Assembly: GCA_027622655.1 (NCBI GenBank)
Contig: JAQBYI010000035.1
Location: 1-33,544 of the forward strand
DNA from: Gemmatimonadota bacterium
GTDB lineage: Bacteria > Gemmatimonadota > Gemmatimonadetes > Gemmatimonadales > Gemmatimonadaceae
Reading direction: 5' to 3'
Length of the DNA: 33,544 bases
Part shown: in pieces, positions 15,877-24,699 of the stretch
Layout: each line of letters opens with the position of its first letter
Numbering within the stretch: position 1 is the first letter of the stretch
Position numbers and translations under genes: made by a program
Notes under the pieces: model-generated
Databases searched by the model: none
Told to the model about the DNA's origin: nothing
What the model saw: the letters and a program-made list of their open reading frames with translations, nothing else

Positions 15877-17376
15877 TCATGGGCGGATTTTCCGGTAGGC
15901 CTCGACCATCGCTGAATCGCGGGCCGTAGTGGTTGCAGGCTTGGCCATTTCCCGCTCAATGTCGTCAATCTCGCGCGGTGCGTCGGCGCTTATCCGCTCA
16001 AATCCGTCCTTCGTGACGACATAGTCGTCCTCGATGCGCACGCCGATGTTCGCGTACTTCTTCACCGCAGACGCGATCTTGCTACGGAACGCCGCGTTCG
16101 CAGGTGTATCCGGAATGATGTCGACCGTGTTCGCTCGCACGTAGACGCCCGGCTCGATGGTGAACACGCTCCCTTCAATGAGCTGGCCAGCCGAGTAGGC
16201 GTCCACGTCGTGGACATCGAGTCCGATCGGGTGCCCGAGTCCATGCATGTAGTAGAGCGTGTATTGCGGCGTCGCCCGCCCGCCGTTCTCATAGGTCGCG
16301 TTCGCCGACTCTGTGAGGCCGAGTCGGGCAAGCCCGTTGCGGAGTACTGCAACTGCCGAGTCGTTGAGTTGTCGAAATCCATTGCCTGGCTTCACCTGCC
16401 GTTCGGCAGCTTTCTGAGCATCGAGTACGACGGTGTACACGTCGCGCTGCGCTGACGAGAATTTTCCGCTCACCGGAATCGTGCGGGTAATGTCCGCACT
16501 GTAGCCGCCGTAGTACGTGGCCATATCCATGTTCAGCACTTCGCCCGCGTTCATGAAGCGGTCATCGCGGTTGTAGTGTAGAGTCGTGGAGTTTGGGCCG
16601 GAGCCAACGATCGATCCGTACGACGGCCGGTCGCCGCCATTGCGCCGGAACGTGTATTCGGCGAGCGCCTGAATTTCGAACTCATTCATCCCCGGCGCGA
16701 CGTTCGCCAGAACTTCCTTGTGCGCAGCCGCGCTCACGCGAGCCGCCGTGCGGATCAGCGCAAGTTCCGCCGCGGATTTCTTGCCGCGCAGCTCCCTCAC
16801 CTCGCGCACCGCATCCGTCACTTTCAGTTCCCTGTTCCGTTCTTTCACTGCGTCGAGGAACTGATCGTCCACAGTTCGCGGCGCACGCGAGCTGGGCACG
16901 TCGGCGCCGCCCCCACGCGAAAATTCGCCCACGGCAAAGAGCTGCGTACCGCCGGCGAGCACCGAATCGAGCACCGCGCGAAGGGTGCGCGCGTCGCGTC
17001 CTTCCATACCTGATTTTGTCCGAACGCCTTCCACTCCCAGCCGCTCGCCGGTCCACACTTCCTGCGCCGGATCCTTTGGCGCGACGAAGAGCATTGCCCG
17101 ATCGCGCCCGCCTTTGCGGACCATCACCAGCGCGGCGCCAGGTTCGAGGAATCCGGTGAGATATCGAAAGTTCTGGGCTTGCCAGAAATTCTCGTAGTTC
17201 GCTTCCGGTTCCGATGCGCCGAGCACCAGATAGACGCCGTCGCCGAGCCGCGAGGTCAGCGCTGCCCGCCGGGACGCGTATTCCGGTTCCATCACCTGTG
17301 CCTGCAAAGCAGCGGCCGTTGACAGCAGGAAGACGGCCGGAAGGGTTGCCCGCACGATTCGATGGTACGTGCCCAA
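15877..17376 (-). CDS. secreted Xaa-Pro aminopeptidase (M24B family)
   Basis: Dinuclear metallopeptidase that releases the N-terminal residue before proline, about 499 residues. The start chosen is TTG 17376, 4 nt after GAGGA; GTG 17355 is the alternative. Both give a signal peptide ending ALQAQ. An N-terminal creatinase-like domain (RRAALTSRLGDGVYLVLGA) is followed by the pita-bread domain with the five metal ligands in place: NMDMATYYGGYSADITRT (two Asp), HGLGHPIGLDVHD (His), FTIEPGVYVR (Glu) and IGVRIEDDYVV (Glu). E. coli PepP is cytosolic and of similar length, so export is the notable feature. It fits with the secreted M28 and M14 peptidases nearby. It is divergent from the M14 gene, about 130 bp away. 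Confidence 0.92.
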   Translation of the reverse strand: MGTYHRIVRATLPAVFLLSTAAALQAQVMEPEYASRRAALTSRLGDGVYLVLGASEPEANYENFWQAQNFRYLTGFLEPGAALVMVRKGGRDRAMLFVAPKDPAQEVWTGERLGVEGVRTKSGMEGRDARTLRAVLDSVLAGGTQLFAVGEFSRGGGADVPSSRAPRTVDDQFLDAVKERNRELKVTDAVREVRELRGKKSAAELALIRTAARVSAAAHKEVLANVAPGMNEFEIQALAEYTFRRNGGDRPSYGSIVGSGPNSTTLHYNRDDRFMNAGEVLNMDMATYYGGYSADITRTIPVSGKFSSAQRDVYTVVLDAQKAAERQVKPGNGFRQLNDSAVAVLRNGLARLGLTESANATYENGGRATPQYTLYYMHGLGHPIGLDVHDVDAYSAGQLIEGSVFTIEPGVYVRANTVDIIPDTPANAAFRSKIASAVKKYANIGVRIEDDYVVTKDGFERISADAPREIDDIEREMAKPATTTARDSAMVEAYRKIRP

Positions 17377-17504
17377 AGGGTCCTCGGGAGCGAAGGGTCT
17401 GGCCAGCGGATGGCGACGGGTCGCCGTAGATTCTAATGTACGCTGCACTGTGCGCCCATCACCACAGGGCGCCGAGGACCATACCCCTCCGGAGTCTTCC
17501 AAAC
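17377..17504. promoter_or_regulatory. shared upstream region of the M24 and M14 peptidase genes
   Basis: A 128-bp divergent intergenic region. An AT-richer island at 17427-17439 contains TAGAAT on the minus strand (17430-17435), one mismatch from the sigma70 -10 consensus, but no good -35 hexamer lies 16-18 nt away. For the plus-strand gene, GGAG lies about 11 nt before its ATG. It probably drives both peptidase genes; the exact promoters are not resolved. Confidence 0.3.
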
Positions 17505-20366
17505 ATGCCCCGTATTTCGCTGCACCGCCGCCTCACGTCCGTGCTGGCGGCCGGGCTGGTCACCGCCGTCGCGTTCGGACTATTCGCGACCACGGCTGCC
17601 GCCCAGTCAGTTACCGCGCCGAAGGCGTTTTTCGGCCACGACATTGGCGACGACTATTGGCTCCCGACCTACACGCAGTTCACGGGATACTGGCAGAAGA
17701 TCGCCCGGGAGTCGCCGCGTGCCCGCCTGGACACGATGGGCCTGACCGCCGAAGGTCGCCCGCAGCTCTCGATGATTGTCTCGAGCGCGCAGAATATCCG
17801 TTCGCTCGACCGCTACCGGAATATCTCCAAGCAGCTCGCAGACGCCGAGATCGACGAAGCGACGGCGAAGCGGCTCGCGAGCCAGGGAAAGTCGGTGGTC
17901 TGGATTGATGGCGGCCTGCACGCGAGCGAAGTGCTCGGTGCGAGCCAGCTGATCGAAACCAGTTATCAGATGATATCCGGTACCGACGCCGAGACAATGC
18001 GCATCCTCGATGATGTCATCATCGTCTTCGTCCATGCGAATCCAGACGGGATGGAGCTCATTGCGAACGCGTACAACAGCGAGCCCGACAACGCGCTCAA
18101 GAGCACGAGCATCCCGGTACTCTACCAGAAGTACATCGGCCACGACAACAATCGCGATTTCTTCATTGCGAACCAGAACGAGTCCATCAACATGAACAAG
18201 TGGATGTACCTGACCTGGTATCCGCAGATCATGTACAACCATCACCAGACCGGTCCGGCGGGCGCCGTGATGTTCGCACCACCGTTCCGCGATCCCGCGA
18301 ACTACTTCTTCCACGAGTCCATCATCACCGGCATCGACATCGTGGGCGCGGCCATTCACGCGCGCGCCGAAATGGAGCACAAGCCAGGAGTGGTGTCGCG
18401 CTCGATGGCGTCGTACTCCACTTGGTGGAACGGCGGCCTTCGCACGACCGCGTACTTCCACAACATGATCGGAATCCTGACTGAGACGATCGGAAACCCG
18501 ACGCCCCAGACGATTCCAATGATCGCGTCGCGCCAGCTGCGCTATGCCGACTATACGTATCCGCTCGAGCCGTTTCAGACCTGGCATTTCCGTCAGTCGG
18601 TGGACTATTCCGTGACGGCGAACAAGGCGATTCTCGACCAGGCCTCGCGGTACCGCGAGACCTACCTCTGGAACATCTACCGGATGGGTCGCGACATGAT
18701 CCAGCGTGGGTCGCAGGACGACTGGGTTGTAACGCCGACGATCCTCGCCGAAGCTGAGAAGGCCTTCGCTGCCGGTGCTGCTGGTCGAGGCGGTCGCGCC
18801 GGGGCCGGCGCAAATGCCGGCACAAATGCCGGCGGTCGCGGGGGACGCGGCGGAGGCGCTGCGACCAAGGAACAGTTCATGGAGGCGTTCAGGAACCCGG
18901 CCAACCGGGTTCCGCGCGGCTTCGTTCTACCGAGCGACCAGCCTGATTTCCTGACGGCTCAGAAGTTCCTCGTCGCGTTGCAGAAGGCCGGTATCACCGT
19001 CCATCGTGCCACGGCCGGTTTCTCTGCTGGCGGCAAGCAGTATCCGGCGGGCTCGTATGTAGTGAAATCGGCGCAAGCGTTCCGCGCGCACGTACTCGAT
19101 ATGTTCGAGCCGCAGGATCACCCGAACGACTTCGCATACCCCGGTGCTCCGCCGAGCCGTCCGTATGACGTCGCGGGATGGACGCTCGCAATGCAGATGG
19201 GCGTCAAGTTCGACCGCATTCTCGACGGCTTCGACGGACCGTTCAGGCGGCTCGATCCGCTGAAGGATCGGATCATGCCGGATCCGGCAACCGTTGCAGC
19301 GTCGGGCGCTGGCTGGGTGCTGTCGCCACGCGCGAACGACTCGTTCCATGCCATTGCGCGCCTCTGGTCGGCCGGCGCGGATGTGTACCGACTCGATCGC
19401 CCGATGACGATTGGCGGCACGGCCTACCCGGCGGGTTCGTTTTACGTCCCGGCGAGCGCCAAGAGCACACCGGTGGTGCAGAAGTCGGCTGCAGATCTCG
19501 GCGTGACCTTCGCATCGTCGGGCGACCTGATGGCGAGCGGTTCAAAGTTGCCGCCGGTTCGAATCGGGCTGTGGGATCGTTACGGCGGTTCCATGCCGAG
19601 CGGGCACATGCGGTGGCTGTTCGAGCAGTTCGAGATGCCGTTCAAGCTCGTCTATCCGCAAGAACTCGACGCCGGTAACCTGCGCGCGAAGTTCGATGTC
19701 CTGATTTTCCCCGAAAACTCGATTCCGACGCTGAGCGAAGAAGCCGGCGGTCGTGGTGGACGCGGTGGTGGTGGTGGGCGCGGCGCGGCGACAATTGCGC
19801 CCGAGTACGAGTCGTGGACTGGTACAGTCACGACCGAGAACACGATTCCGAAGCTCAAGGAGTTCGTTGAGCAGGGTGGTCGGCTTATTGCCATCGGTGC
19901 GTCGTCAATTAACGCCGCCGAGCAGTTTGGATTCCCCGTCACGAACCACCTCGTCGAGCGCACGCCGACAGGAACGAGCCCGGCAGAGCTCCCGAGCGAG
20001 AAGTTCTACGTGCCTGGCTCGCTGCTCGAAGTCGCGTATGACACGACCACGCTATCAGCGCGTGGTCAGGACCCGCGCGGCATTGTGTTCTACAACAACA
20101 GCCCGGTGCTCAGGCTCGGACCCGACGCAGCCGCCAGGGGTGTGAAGCCGATCGCCTGGTTCGACAACCCCGCTCCGCTCAAGAGTGGGTGGGCGTGGGG
20201 CCAGAACTATCTCGAAGGCGGCGTCGCCATGGCCGAAGGCAAGTACGGCCAGGGCACCGTATATATGTTCGGGCCCGAGATCACGTTCCGCGCTCAGCCG
20301 CACGGAACGTTCAAGCTGCTGTTTAACTCGATCGTCGGAGACGGTAGGTCGAACATCGTCCCCTGA
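17505..20366 (+). CDS. secreted M14-family zinc carboxypeptidase, large form
   Basis: Exported metallopeptidase of 953 residues with a Sec signal peptide ending AAAQS (about residues 1-31). The M14 domain carries the HxxE zinc pair in GLHASEVLG (His 139, Glu 142), the downstream His in YNHHQTGP (246/247) and the catalytic Glu in LTETIGNP (327). A long C-terminal part follows with ThuA/glutamine-amidotransferase-like strands (LDAGNLRAKFDVLIFPENS, then GRLIAIGASS), probably not catalytic. Two Gly/Arg/Ala-rich inserts interrupt it, near residues 425-450 and 747-762, and look like linkers between folded parts. Start ATG 17505. It is followed by a perfect 12-bp terminator hairpin. It likely digests external peptides; a cell-wall peptide role is an alternative. 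Confidence 0.92.
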   Translation: MPRISLHRRLTSVLAAGLVTAVAFGLFATTAAAQSVTAPKAFFGHDIGDDYWLPTYTQFTGYWQKIARESPRARLDTMGLTAEGRPQLSMIVSSAQNIRSLDRYRNISKQLADAEIDEATAKRLASQGKSVVWIDGGLHASEVLGASQLIETSYQMISGTDAETMRILDDVIIVFVHANPDGMELIANAYNSEPDNALKSTSIPVLYQKYIGHDNNRDFFIANQNESINMNKWMYLTWYPQIMYNHHQTGPAGAVMFAPPFRDPANYFFHESIITGIDIVGAAIHARAEMEHKPGVVSRSMASYSTWWNGGLRTTAYFHNMIGILTETIGNPTPQTIPMIASRQLRYADYTYPLEPFQTWHFRQSVDYSVTANKAILDQASRYRETYLWNIYRMGRDMIQRGSQDDWVVTPTILAEAEKAFAAGAAGRGGRAGAGANAGTNAGGRGGRGGGAATKEQFMEAFRNPANRVPRGFVLPSDQPDFLTAQKFLVALQKAGITVHRATAGFSAGGKQYPAGSYVVKSAQAFRAHVLDMFEPQDHPNDFAYPGAPPSRPYDVAGWTLAMQMGVKFDRILDGFDGPFRRLDPLKDRIMPDPATVAASGAGWVLSPRANDSFHAIARLWSAGADVYRLDRPMTIGGTAYPAGSFYVPASAKSTPVVQKSAADLGVTFASSGDLMASGSKLPPVRIGLWDRYGGSMPSGHMRWLFEQFEMPFKLVYPQELDAGNLRAKFDVLIFPENSIPTLSEEAGGRGGRGGGGGRGAATIAPEYESWTGTVTTENTIPKLKEFVEQGGRLIAIGASSINAAEQFGFPVTNHLVERTPTGTSPAELPSEKFYVPGSLLEVAYDTTTLSARGQDPRGIVFYNNSPVLRLGPDAAARGVKPIAWFDNPAPLKSGWAWGQNYLEGGVAMAEGKYGQGTVYMFGPEITFRAQPHGTFKLLFNSIVGDGRSNIVP

Positions 20367-20385
20367 TATCCCCTCAGAGATTGTG

Positions 20386-20413
20386 GCCGGGTGCCCCGCA
20401 GGGGGCACCCGGC
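20386..20413 (+). terminator. intrinsic terminator after the M14 peptidase gene
   Basis: GCCGGGTGCCCC (20386-20397) is the exact reverse complement of 20402-20413, giving a 12-bp perfect stem with a 4-nt loop, 20 bp after the stop codon. A weak T-rich stretch (CTGCTTTCTATCC) follows. The stem is very strong; the T-run is modest, as is common in GC-rich genomes. Confidence 0.8.
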
Positions 20414-20499
20414 ACTGCTTTCTATCCACATCTTGCTTGCGTTCTCGTGTCGCGAATCACTGCAGCCTCGCGCGCAAGGAGGGAGATTCGTCAACTGCC

Positions 20500-21615
20500 A
20501 TGGACCCTGCCTCGATGAAGCACTCCGACCGGTCGCGTGCCGCGACGATCAGCCGTGACTCTCACGGCCTTCCGCTCGCCACGGTGGGCCATCTGTACCT
20601 GTGGTACGGATCGGCCAGCGCTCGCGAGAAGGTACGGGGCGTTCTGGATCGTTTCGCGATTCCTTTCCTGGTGGAAGAGGGCGACTGCGTTGTAGCTCGC
20701 GTCGACTGGTTGGAAATGCGGGCGTTGATCATGCCCCTGCGCCGTAACCTCACTCATATGGAAGCGAGCGCGATCAGCGTTCTGTTCAAGGCCGACGGCA
20801 AACCGCTTTCCCCAGCAGACATTCCCCGCGTCAAGAGCTACACGCAGTTCGCCATGGTCGCCGAATCGCAGTGGTTGACCGAGCTGCTCGACGAGGAGCG
20901 GTTCACGAGCGTGCTGCAGAACATTGTCCACTCCGGCGCTCCAGCACGCGTCTTTGCGCGCGAGGCCCTGCTGCGTGGAATCGGGCGCGACGAGTCGATC
21001 ATTCATCCTGTATACCTGTTCGACGCGGCGCGCGGTTGCGGAATGCTCGACCGGCTCGAGCTTGCTGCGCGCAGGGCGGCGATCAACAGGATGCTCATCG
21101 ATGAAGTCCAAGAGTTGTTGTTCGTCAACGTGACGCCGAACGCGATCGAGGACCAGCTGGCGAGCCTGAACGAGACAATCGCCTGGATCGACACCGCCCG
21201 TATTCCTCACGCCCGCATCGTGTTTGAGATCGTCGAATCGGACAAGGCTTCCGATCTCCCAAGCCTTCAACGGCTGCTCGCAGCCCATCGTGCGGCGGGG
21301 TTCCGGGTTGTGCTCGACGATGTGGGCGCCGGCTATTCCGGCCTGAACCTCCTGCACCAGCTCCGCCCGGACTTCATCAAGCTCGACATGGAGCTCATCC
21401 ACGGCGTGACCAGCGACCCCTACAAGGCGCTGATCACGAAGAAGATCCTCGAGATCGCGTCGGAGCTCGGCATTCAGAGCATTGCCGAAGGTGTGGAAAC
21501 GATGGATGAGTTGGCGTGGGTTCGCGACAACGGCGCGACGTACGCGCAGGGTTTCGCGATTGCACGTCCCACGACACCGACGCTGCACGGACGGACGCCG
21601 CACGGCTTGATGTAG
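20500..21615 (+). CDS. EAL-domain cyclic-di-GMP phosphodiesterase-like protein
   Basis: A 371-residue cytosolic protein. The EAL domain occupies about residues 125-360 and keeps the residues expected for c-di-GMP hydrolysis: AREALLRG (Glu 155), FVNVTP (Asn), FEIVESD (Glu), LDDVGAGYSGLNLL (two Asp), FIKLD (Lys), IAEGVET (Glu) and AQGFAIARP (Gln). Loop 6 reads DDVGAG instead of DDFGTG, and the Thr-to-Ala change could affect activity. The first 120 residues (LYLWYGSASAREKVRGVLDR and onward) are not a GGDEF, PAS or receiver domain that I recognise. The ATG at 20500 lies about 15 nt after AAGGAGGGAG; ATG 20515 is too far. Transcribed alone after a strong terminator. Confidence 0.88.
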   Translation: MDPASMKHSDRSRAATISRDSHGLPLATVGHLYLWYGSASAREKVRGVLDRFAIPFLVEEGDCVVARVDWLEMRALIMPLRRNLTHMEASAISVLFKADGKPLSPADIPRVKSYTQFAMVAESQWLTELLDEERFTSVLQNIVHSGAPARVFAREALLRGIGRDESIIHPVYLFDAARGCGMLDRLELAARRAAINRMLIDEVQELLFVNVTPNAIEDQLASLNETIAWIDTARIPHARIVFEIVESDKASDLPSLQRLLAAHRAAGFRVVLDDVGAGYSGLNLLHQLRPDFIKLDMELIHGVTSDPYKALITKKILEIASELGIQSIAEGVETMDELAWVRDNGATYAQGFAIARPTTPTLHGRTPHGLM

Positions 21616-21652
21616 TCGCGTCGGGGTGCGCGGCTGCCGGTATCTTTCGCCG

Positions 21653-22114
21653 ATGCACGCGTCATCTGCGGGGACGAGAGCCGGGCTGGTGATGCTGATC
21701 GCGGGCGTTGCGGCTGTCGGGTGCGCATACGCCGGTACCGTCGTCGATGGCGCGCCGCCGGCGTGGGCGCCGTGGGCGCTCGCGGGTGGCACGTCATTCG
21801 CGTCCGTGGCGCTCTTCGTGCTTGGTGCTGCGACCCGCCGCACCTTGTCGCGCGGAATTGCCGCGCTCCTCGGTGCGCTGTTCGTCGTGCTCGTCGCGGC
21901 CTTCGGAGCTGCGCTCGCGCTCACGCCTGAGATCGGTTCGGGTGAGGCACTCCTGCTTGGGCTTCCACTACGGCTCTCCATCGTTTTCTACGGCATCGGG
22001 TTGGTGCCGCTTCTCATTCTGCCGATTTCGTTTGCGCTCACGTTTGATCCGACTGCGAACGGACCTGGCGACGCAGCGAGCCGACGATTGAGTCGCACCG
22101 CGCCGCCCGAATGA
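21653..22114 (+). CDS. small four-helix membrane protein paired with a sodium symporter
   Basis: A 153-residue integral membrane protein with about four predicted helices: AGLVMLIAGVAAVGCAYAG, WALAGGTSFASVALFVLGAA, IAALLGALFVVLVAAFGAAL, and LSIVFYGIGLVPLLILPISF. Its stop overlaps the start of the sodium:solute symporter by 4 bp (ATGA), indicating coupled synthesis. Several symporters of that family are encoded with a small membrane partner (for example DUF485 with ActP, DUF997 with PanF). This protein resembles those in position and topology, but I cannot assign it to either family. The ATG at 21653 is chosen because the 9 residues encoded upstream add nothing hydrophobic. Confidence 0.75.
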   Translation: MHASSAGTRAGLVMLIAGVAAVGCAYAGTVVDGAPPAWAPWALAGGTSFASVALFVLGAATRRTLSRGIAALLGALFVVLVAAFGAALALTPEIGSGEALLLGLPLRLSIVFYGIGLVPLLILPISFALTFDPTANGPGDAASRRLSRTAPPE

Positions 22115-23637
22115 GCGAATCTGCCGGATTTGCAGTCCTGCCGTTACTTCAGTCGGCCGCGCTTCCTCGTGTAGGTGGCGCGACCACTGCGGTGTCGATG
22201 GTGGCATACATCCTCGTGATTGGCGCGATCGCTGTCTGGGCGGCTCGGCGTACACATAGCTCCGCGGACTTCTTCGTTGCCGGTCGTTCGCTGGGCACTG
22301 TCGTCCTCGGCATCTCGGCCATGGCCGCGACGCTCTCGGGATTCGCGTTCATCGGTGGGCCGGGGCTCTTCTATTCGCTCGGGGCGACTGCGCTCTTCAT
22401 CGTGCTACCGGCTTCGCTCACGAACACGATGGGCGCCTGGGTACTAGCGCGGCCGTTGCACGATCTCGCTCGCGAGCGCGGTGTCATTACGATTCCGGGC
22501 GCGATAGGTGCCCGGTACGATTCTCGCGCCGCACAGGGATGGGCGGCCACGGCAATTCTCATTGCGCTGCTTGGCTACATCGCCACCAACTTCCTCGCAC
22601 TTGGATACGTACTCGACGCGGTGTTCGGAACGGGATTGTCGCTCGGAATCTGGATCGGCGCCGCAGTCGTGCTCGCCTACACGGTCGCCGGTGGCATCCT
22701 GGCGGGGGTGTACGCCGATGTGTTTCAGGGAGCCGTCATGGCCGTCGCGTCGGTCGCAGCTTGCTGGTACGCCATGCGCTCAGGCGGCGGTCTGGCGGAA
22801 ATCAGCCGCACCATCATGGGAGCCGATGCGACATACCTCGGGCCCTGGGGGAAGGGCGGGGCAATGACCGCGCTCAGTTTCTTCTTTGTGTTCGGGGTCG
22901 GGTCGCTGGCTCAGCCGCACATCGCCCATAAGTACCTCATGGCTCGTGACGCGAAGCAGTTCCGGTGGTATCCGCTGGTCATGACCGTCGCGATGACGCT
23001 CTCGCTCCTGCTCTATCTCGTGGTCGGCGTCGCGGTGAAGGCACTCGTCGTGCGCGGCGTAGTTCCGCCGCTCGCCCGGAGCGACGATGCGATGCCAATG
23101 TTTCTAATCGCGACCGTTCCGACTGCGCTTGCCGGGATCGTGTTTGCCGGCGTCGCGGCCGCGATCATGAGCACGGTGAACTCGTTTCTTTCCGTCGGGG
23201 CGGCGGCGATCACGCACGATCTGCCCCGGGCATTCGACCGTAGCCCAGCGGGCGATGCCGTGCGCGGCCGGGCGGAATCAACCAACCTCCTCGCTCGCGG
23301 ACGAATGGCGACCGTGCTGATAGCACTGGGCGCCGCGCTCGTCGCCCATGCGCCGGGAGCGCAGGTCGCCTTCCTCGGCGTGTTTGGCTACGGGCTGTTT
23401 GCGTCCACGCTGGTACCGGCGCTCGCGATCGGACTCAACTGGAAGGGCGCCACCGCGCGAGGCGCTATCGCATCCATCGTAACCGGGCTTGCGCTCACAC
23501 TCGTTGGCGAATCGCTCAGCTATTTCGGAGCGTACCGGCTTCCCGCCGGAGTCCCGTGGAGCGGCGTGGCGTTGGTCGCGGCGCTTCTTGTGTTCGTTGC
23601 AGCCGGATCGTCATGGACCCGTTCTTCGCGGCCCTGA
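22111..23637 (+). CDS. sodium:solute symporter (SSS family)
   Basis: Sodium-coupled transporter with the LeuT-like fold, 508 residues, about 13 membrane helices. Family features are visible: SSADFFVAGRSLGTVVLGIS near the start, then SGFAFIGGPGLFYSLGA, and the signature region around AYTVAGGILAGVYADVFQG, where the Gly-Gly and Asp-x-x-Gln pattern is typical. GVAAAIMSTVNSFLSVGAAA matches the helix that carries sodium ligands (Ser/Thr) in vSGLT and PutP. Family members carry sugars, amino acids, organic acids or vitamins; substrate cannot be read. It overlaps a four-helix membrane protein gene and converges on the DUF1684 gene with a 16-bp gap, so the two transcripts probably overlap. Confidence 0.92.
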   Translation: MSESAGFAVLPLLQSAALPRVGGATTAVSMVAYILVIGAIAVWAARRTHSSADFFVAGRSLGTVVLGISAMAATLSGFAFIGGPGLFYSLGATALFIVLPASLTNTMGAWVLARPLHDLARERGVITIPGAIGARYDSRAAQGWAATAILIALLGYIATNFLALGYVLDAVFGTGLSLGIWIGAAVVLAYTVAGGILAGVYADVFQGAVMAVASVAACWYAMRSGGGLAEISRTIMGADATYLGPWGKGGAMTALSFFFVFGVGSLAQPHIAHKYLMARDAKQFRWYPLVMTVAMTLSLLLYLVVGVAVKALVVRGVVPPLARSDDAMPMFLIATVPTALAGIVFAGVAAAIMSTVNSFLSVGAAAITHDLPRAFDRSPAGDAVRGRAESTNLLARGRMATVLIALGAALVAHAPGAQVAFLGVFGYGLFASTLVPALAIGLNWKGATARGAIASIVTGLALTLVGESLSYFGAYRLPAGVPWSGVALVAALLVFVAAGSSWTRSSRP

Positions 23638-23653
23638 TGTACAGCCGGATCGG

Positions 23654-24616
23654 CTAGCTCCCCGGCTTCCCGGCGACGATCTCCACGTAGTGCGGATTCC
23701 ACTCTCCCGCCTCAACGCGCAACGGGAGGTCGTTGCCTCTCGGCGGGAACGGGCACGTCGAGTACGGCGTAAATGCGCACGGGGGATTGTACGCCTTGTT
23801 GAAGTCGATCACCGTCCGGCCAAGCGAATCGGGTGGCGTCACCGATACGTACCGCGTCGATGGGTACGATTCCTTTCGGCTCGTCGAGTCGGTGAACATC
23901 ACGAAAAGATTCTTGCCGTGATCTTCGGGTTCGCGAATGATCATCAGCGAACGTCGCTCACCCATCAGCGTGAACGTCAGATTGCCTTCGTAGGACATCC
24001 GCGTTTCCATCCCCAGCACACCGATGATGCTCACCGAATCGGGTCGCGGCAACGGGGTGTATTTGGCTTGCACGCGCCACGCGATGTCGGTGGGGAAGTA
24101 CCGCAGCGGCTTCGGGTTTGCCAATGCCGGGTTGAGCGTGTCGCGTACGCGGATTCCGTGGAAGTACTTGCCGCGATCTTCGCGCACGATGTAGTGCACC
24201 ATTAGTGATCCGTACCGAACGATTGTGGCTTTCGGCTGGAGGTCGCTGCGCATCCGCGCCGTTGTCACCCGGTCGGGAAGCGAATCAACAGTGACGGTCA
24301 CGCCCGGCGCCGCGGCGAACCAGGTGGAGTCGGCTGACACGTTGATCGTGCCGAAGCGTCTGGGGGCGCGGTCGGCAGGCAGGACCATCGCGTTCGATGA
24401 ATCTGAGCCGATCGCCGTCGCACCCGGTTCGATCCACCACATCCCAACCATCGCGCCCCACCCTCGGGGCCCGTAGATCCCCAGGTGGCGGGCATTGTGC
24501 CATCGGTCGATGGAGTCGCGGTGTACGGCGACGTCGACGGCGGGAAGGGGCGGCGGTTCGCCGCCGCAGGCTGCGACGACAGCGATGGAAATCAGGCAGG
24601 CGAGTGAAGGGCGCAT
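23654..24616 (-). CDS. DUF1684 lipoprotein
   Basis: A 320-residue exported lipoprotein of the DUF1684 family, whose function is unknown. The C-terminal family signature is very clear: DFNKAYNPPCAFTPYSTCPF, followed by PPRGNDLPLRVEAGE. ATG 24616 gives a lipobox VVAAC near residue 17; a TTG two codons upstream is less likely. The N-terminal half (residues 60-160) looks like a beta-sandwich and may be a degenerate FHA-like part, as described for some members; that assignment is uncertain. There are no catalytic motifs. The gene lies about 80 bp downstream of the acyl-CoA dehydrogenase gene and could be the last gene of that transcript. Confidence 0.9.
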   Translation of the reverse strand: MRPSLACLISIAVVAACGGEPPPLPAVDVAVHRDSIDRWHNARHLGIYGPRGWGAMVGMWWIEPGATAIGSDSSNAMVLPADRAPRRFGTINVSADSTWFAAAPGVTVTVDSLPDRVTTARMRSDLQPKATIVRYGSLMVHYIVREDRGKYFHGIRVRDTLNPALANPKPLRYFPTDIAWRVQAKYTPLPRPDSVSIIGVLGMETRMSYEGNLTFTLMGERRSLMIIREPEDHGKNLFVMFTDSTSRKESYPSTRYVSVTPPDSLGRTVIDFNKAYNPPCAFTPYSTCPFPPRGNDLPLRVEAGEWNPHYVEIVAGKPGS

Positions 24617-24699
24617 GCCCAAACATCGCGTAACCGGGTAACCGGTCGCAAGCTGGCCGAGTCTGCAATACGACTCTCACGCACGTCCGTGCGCCGCGC

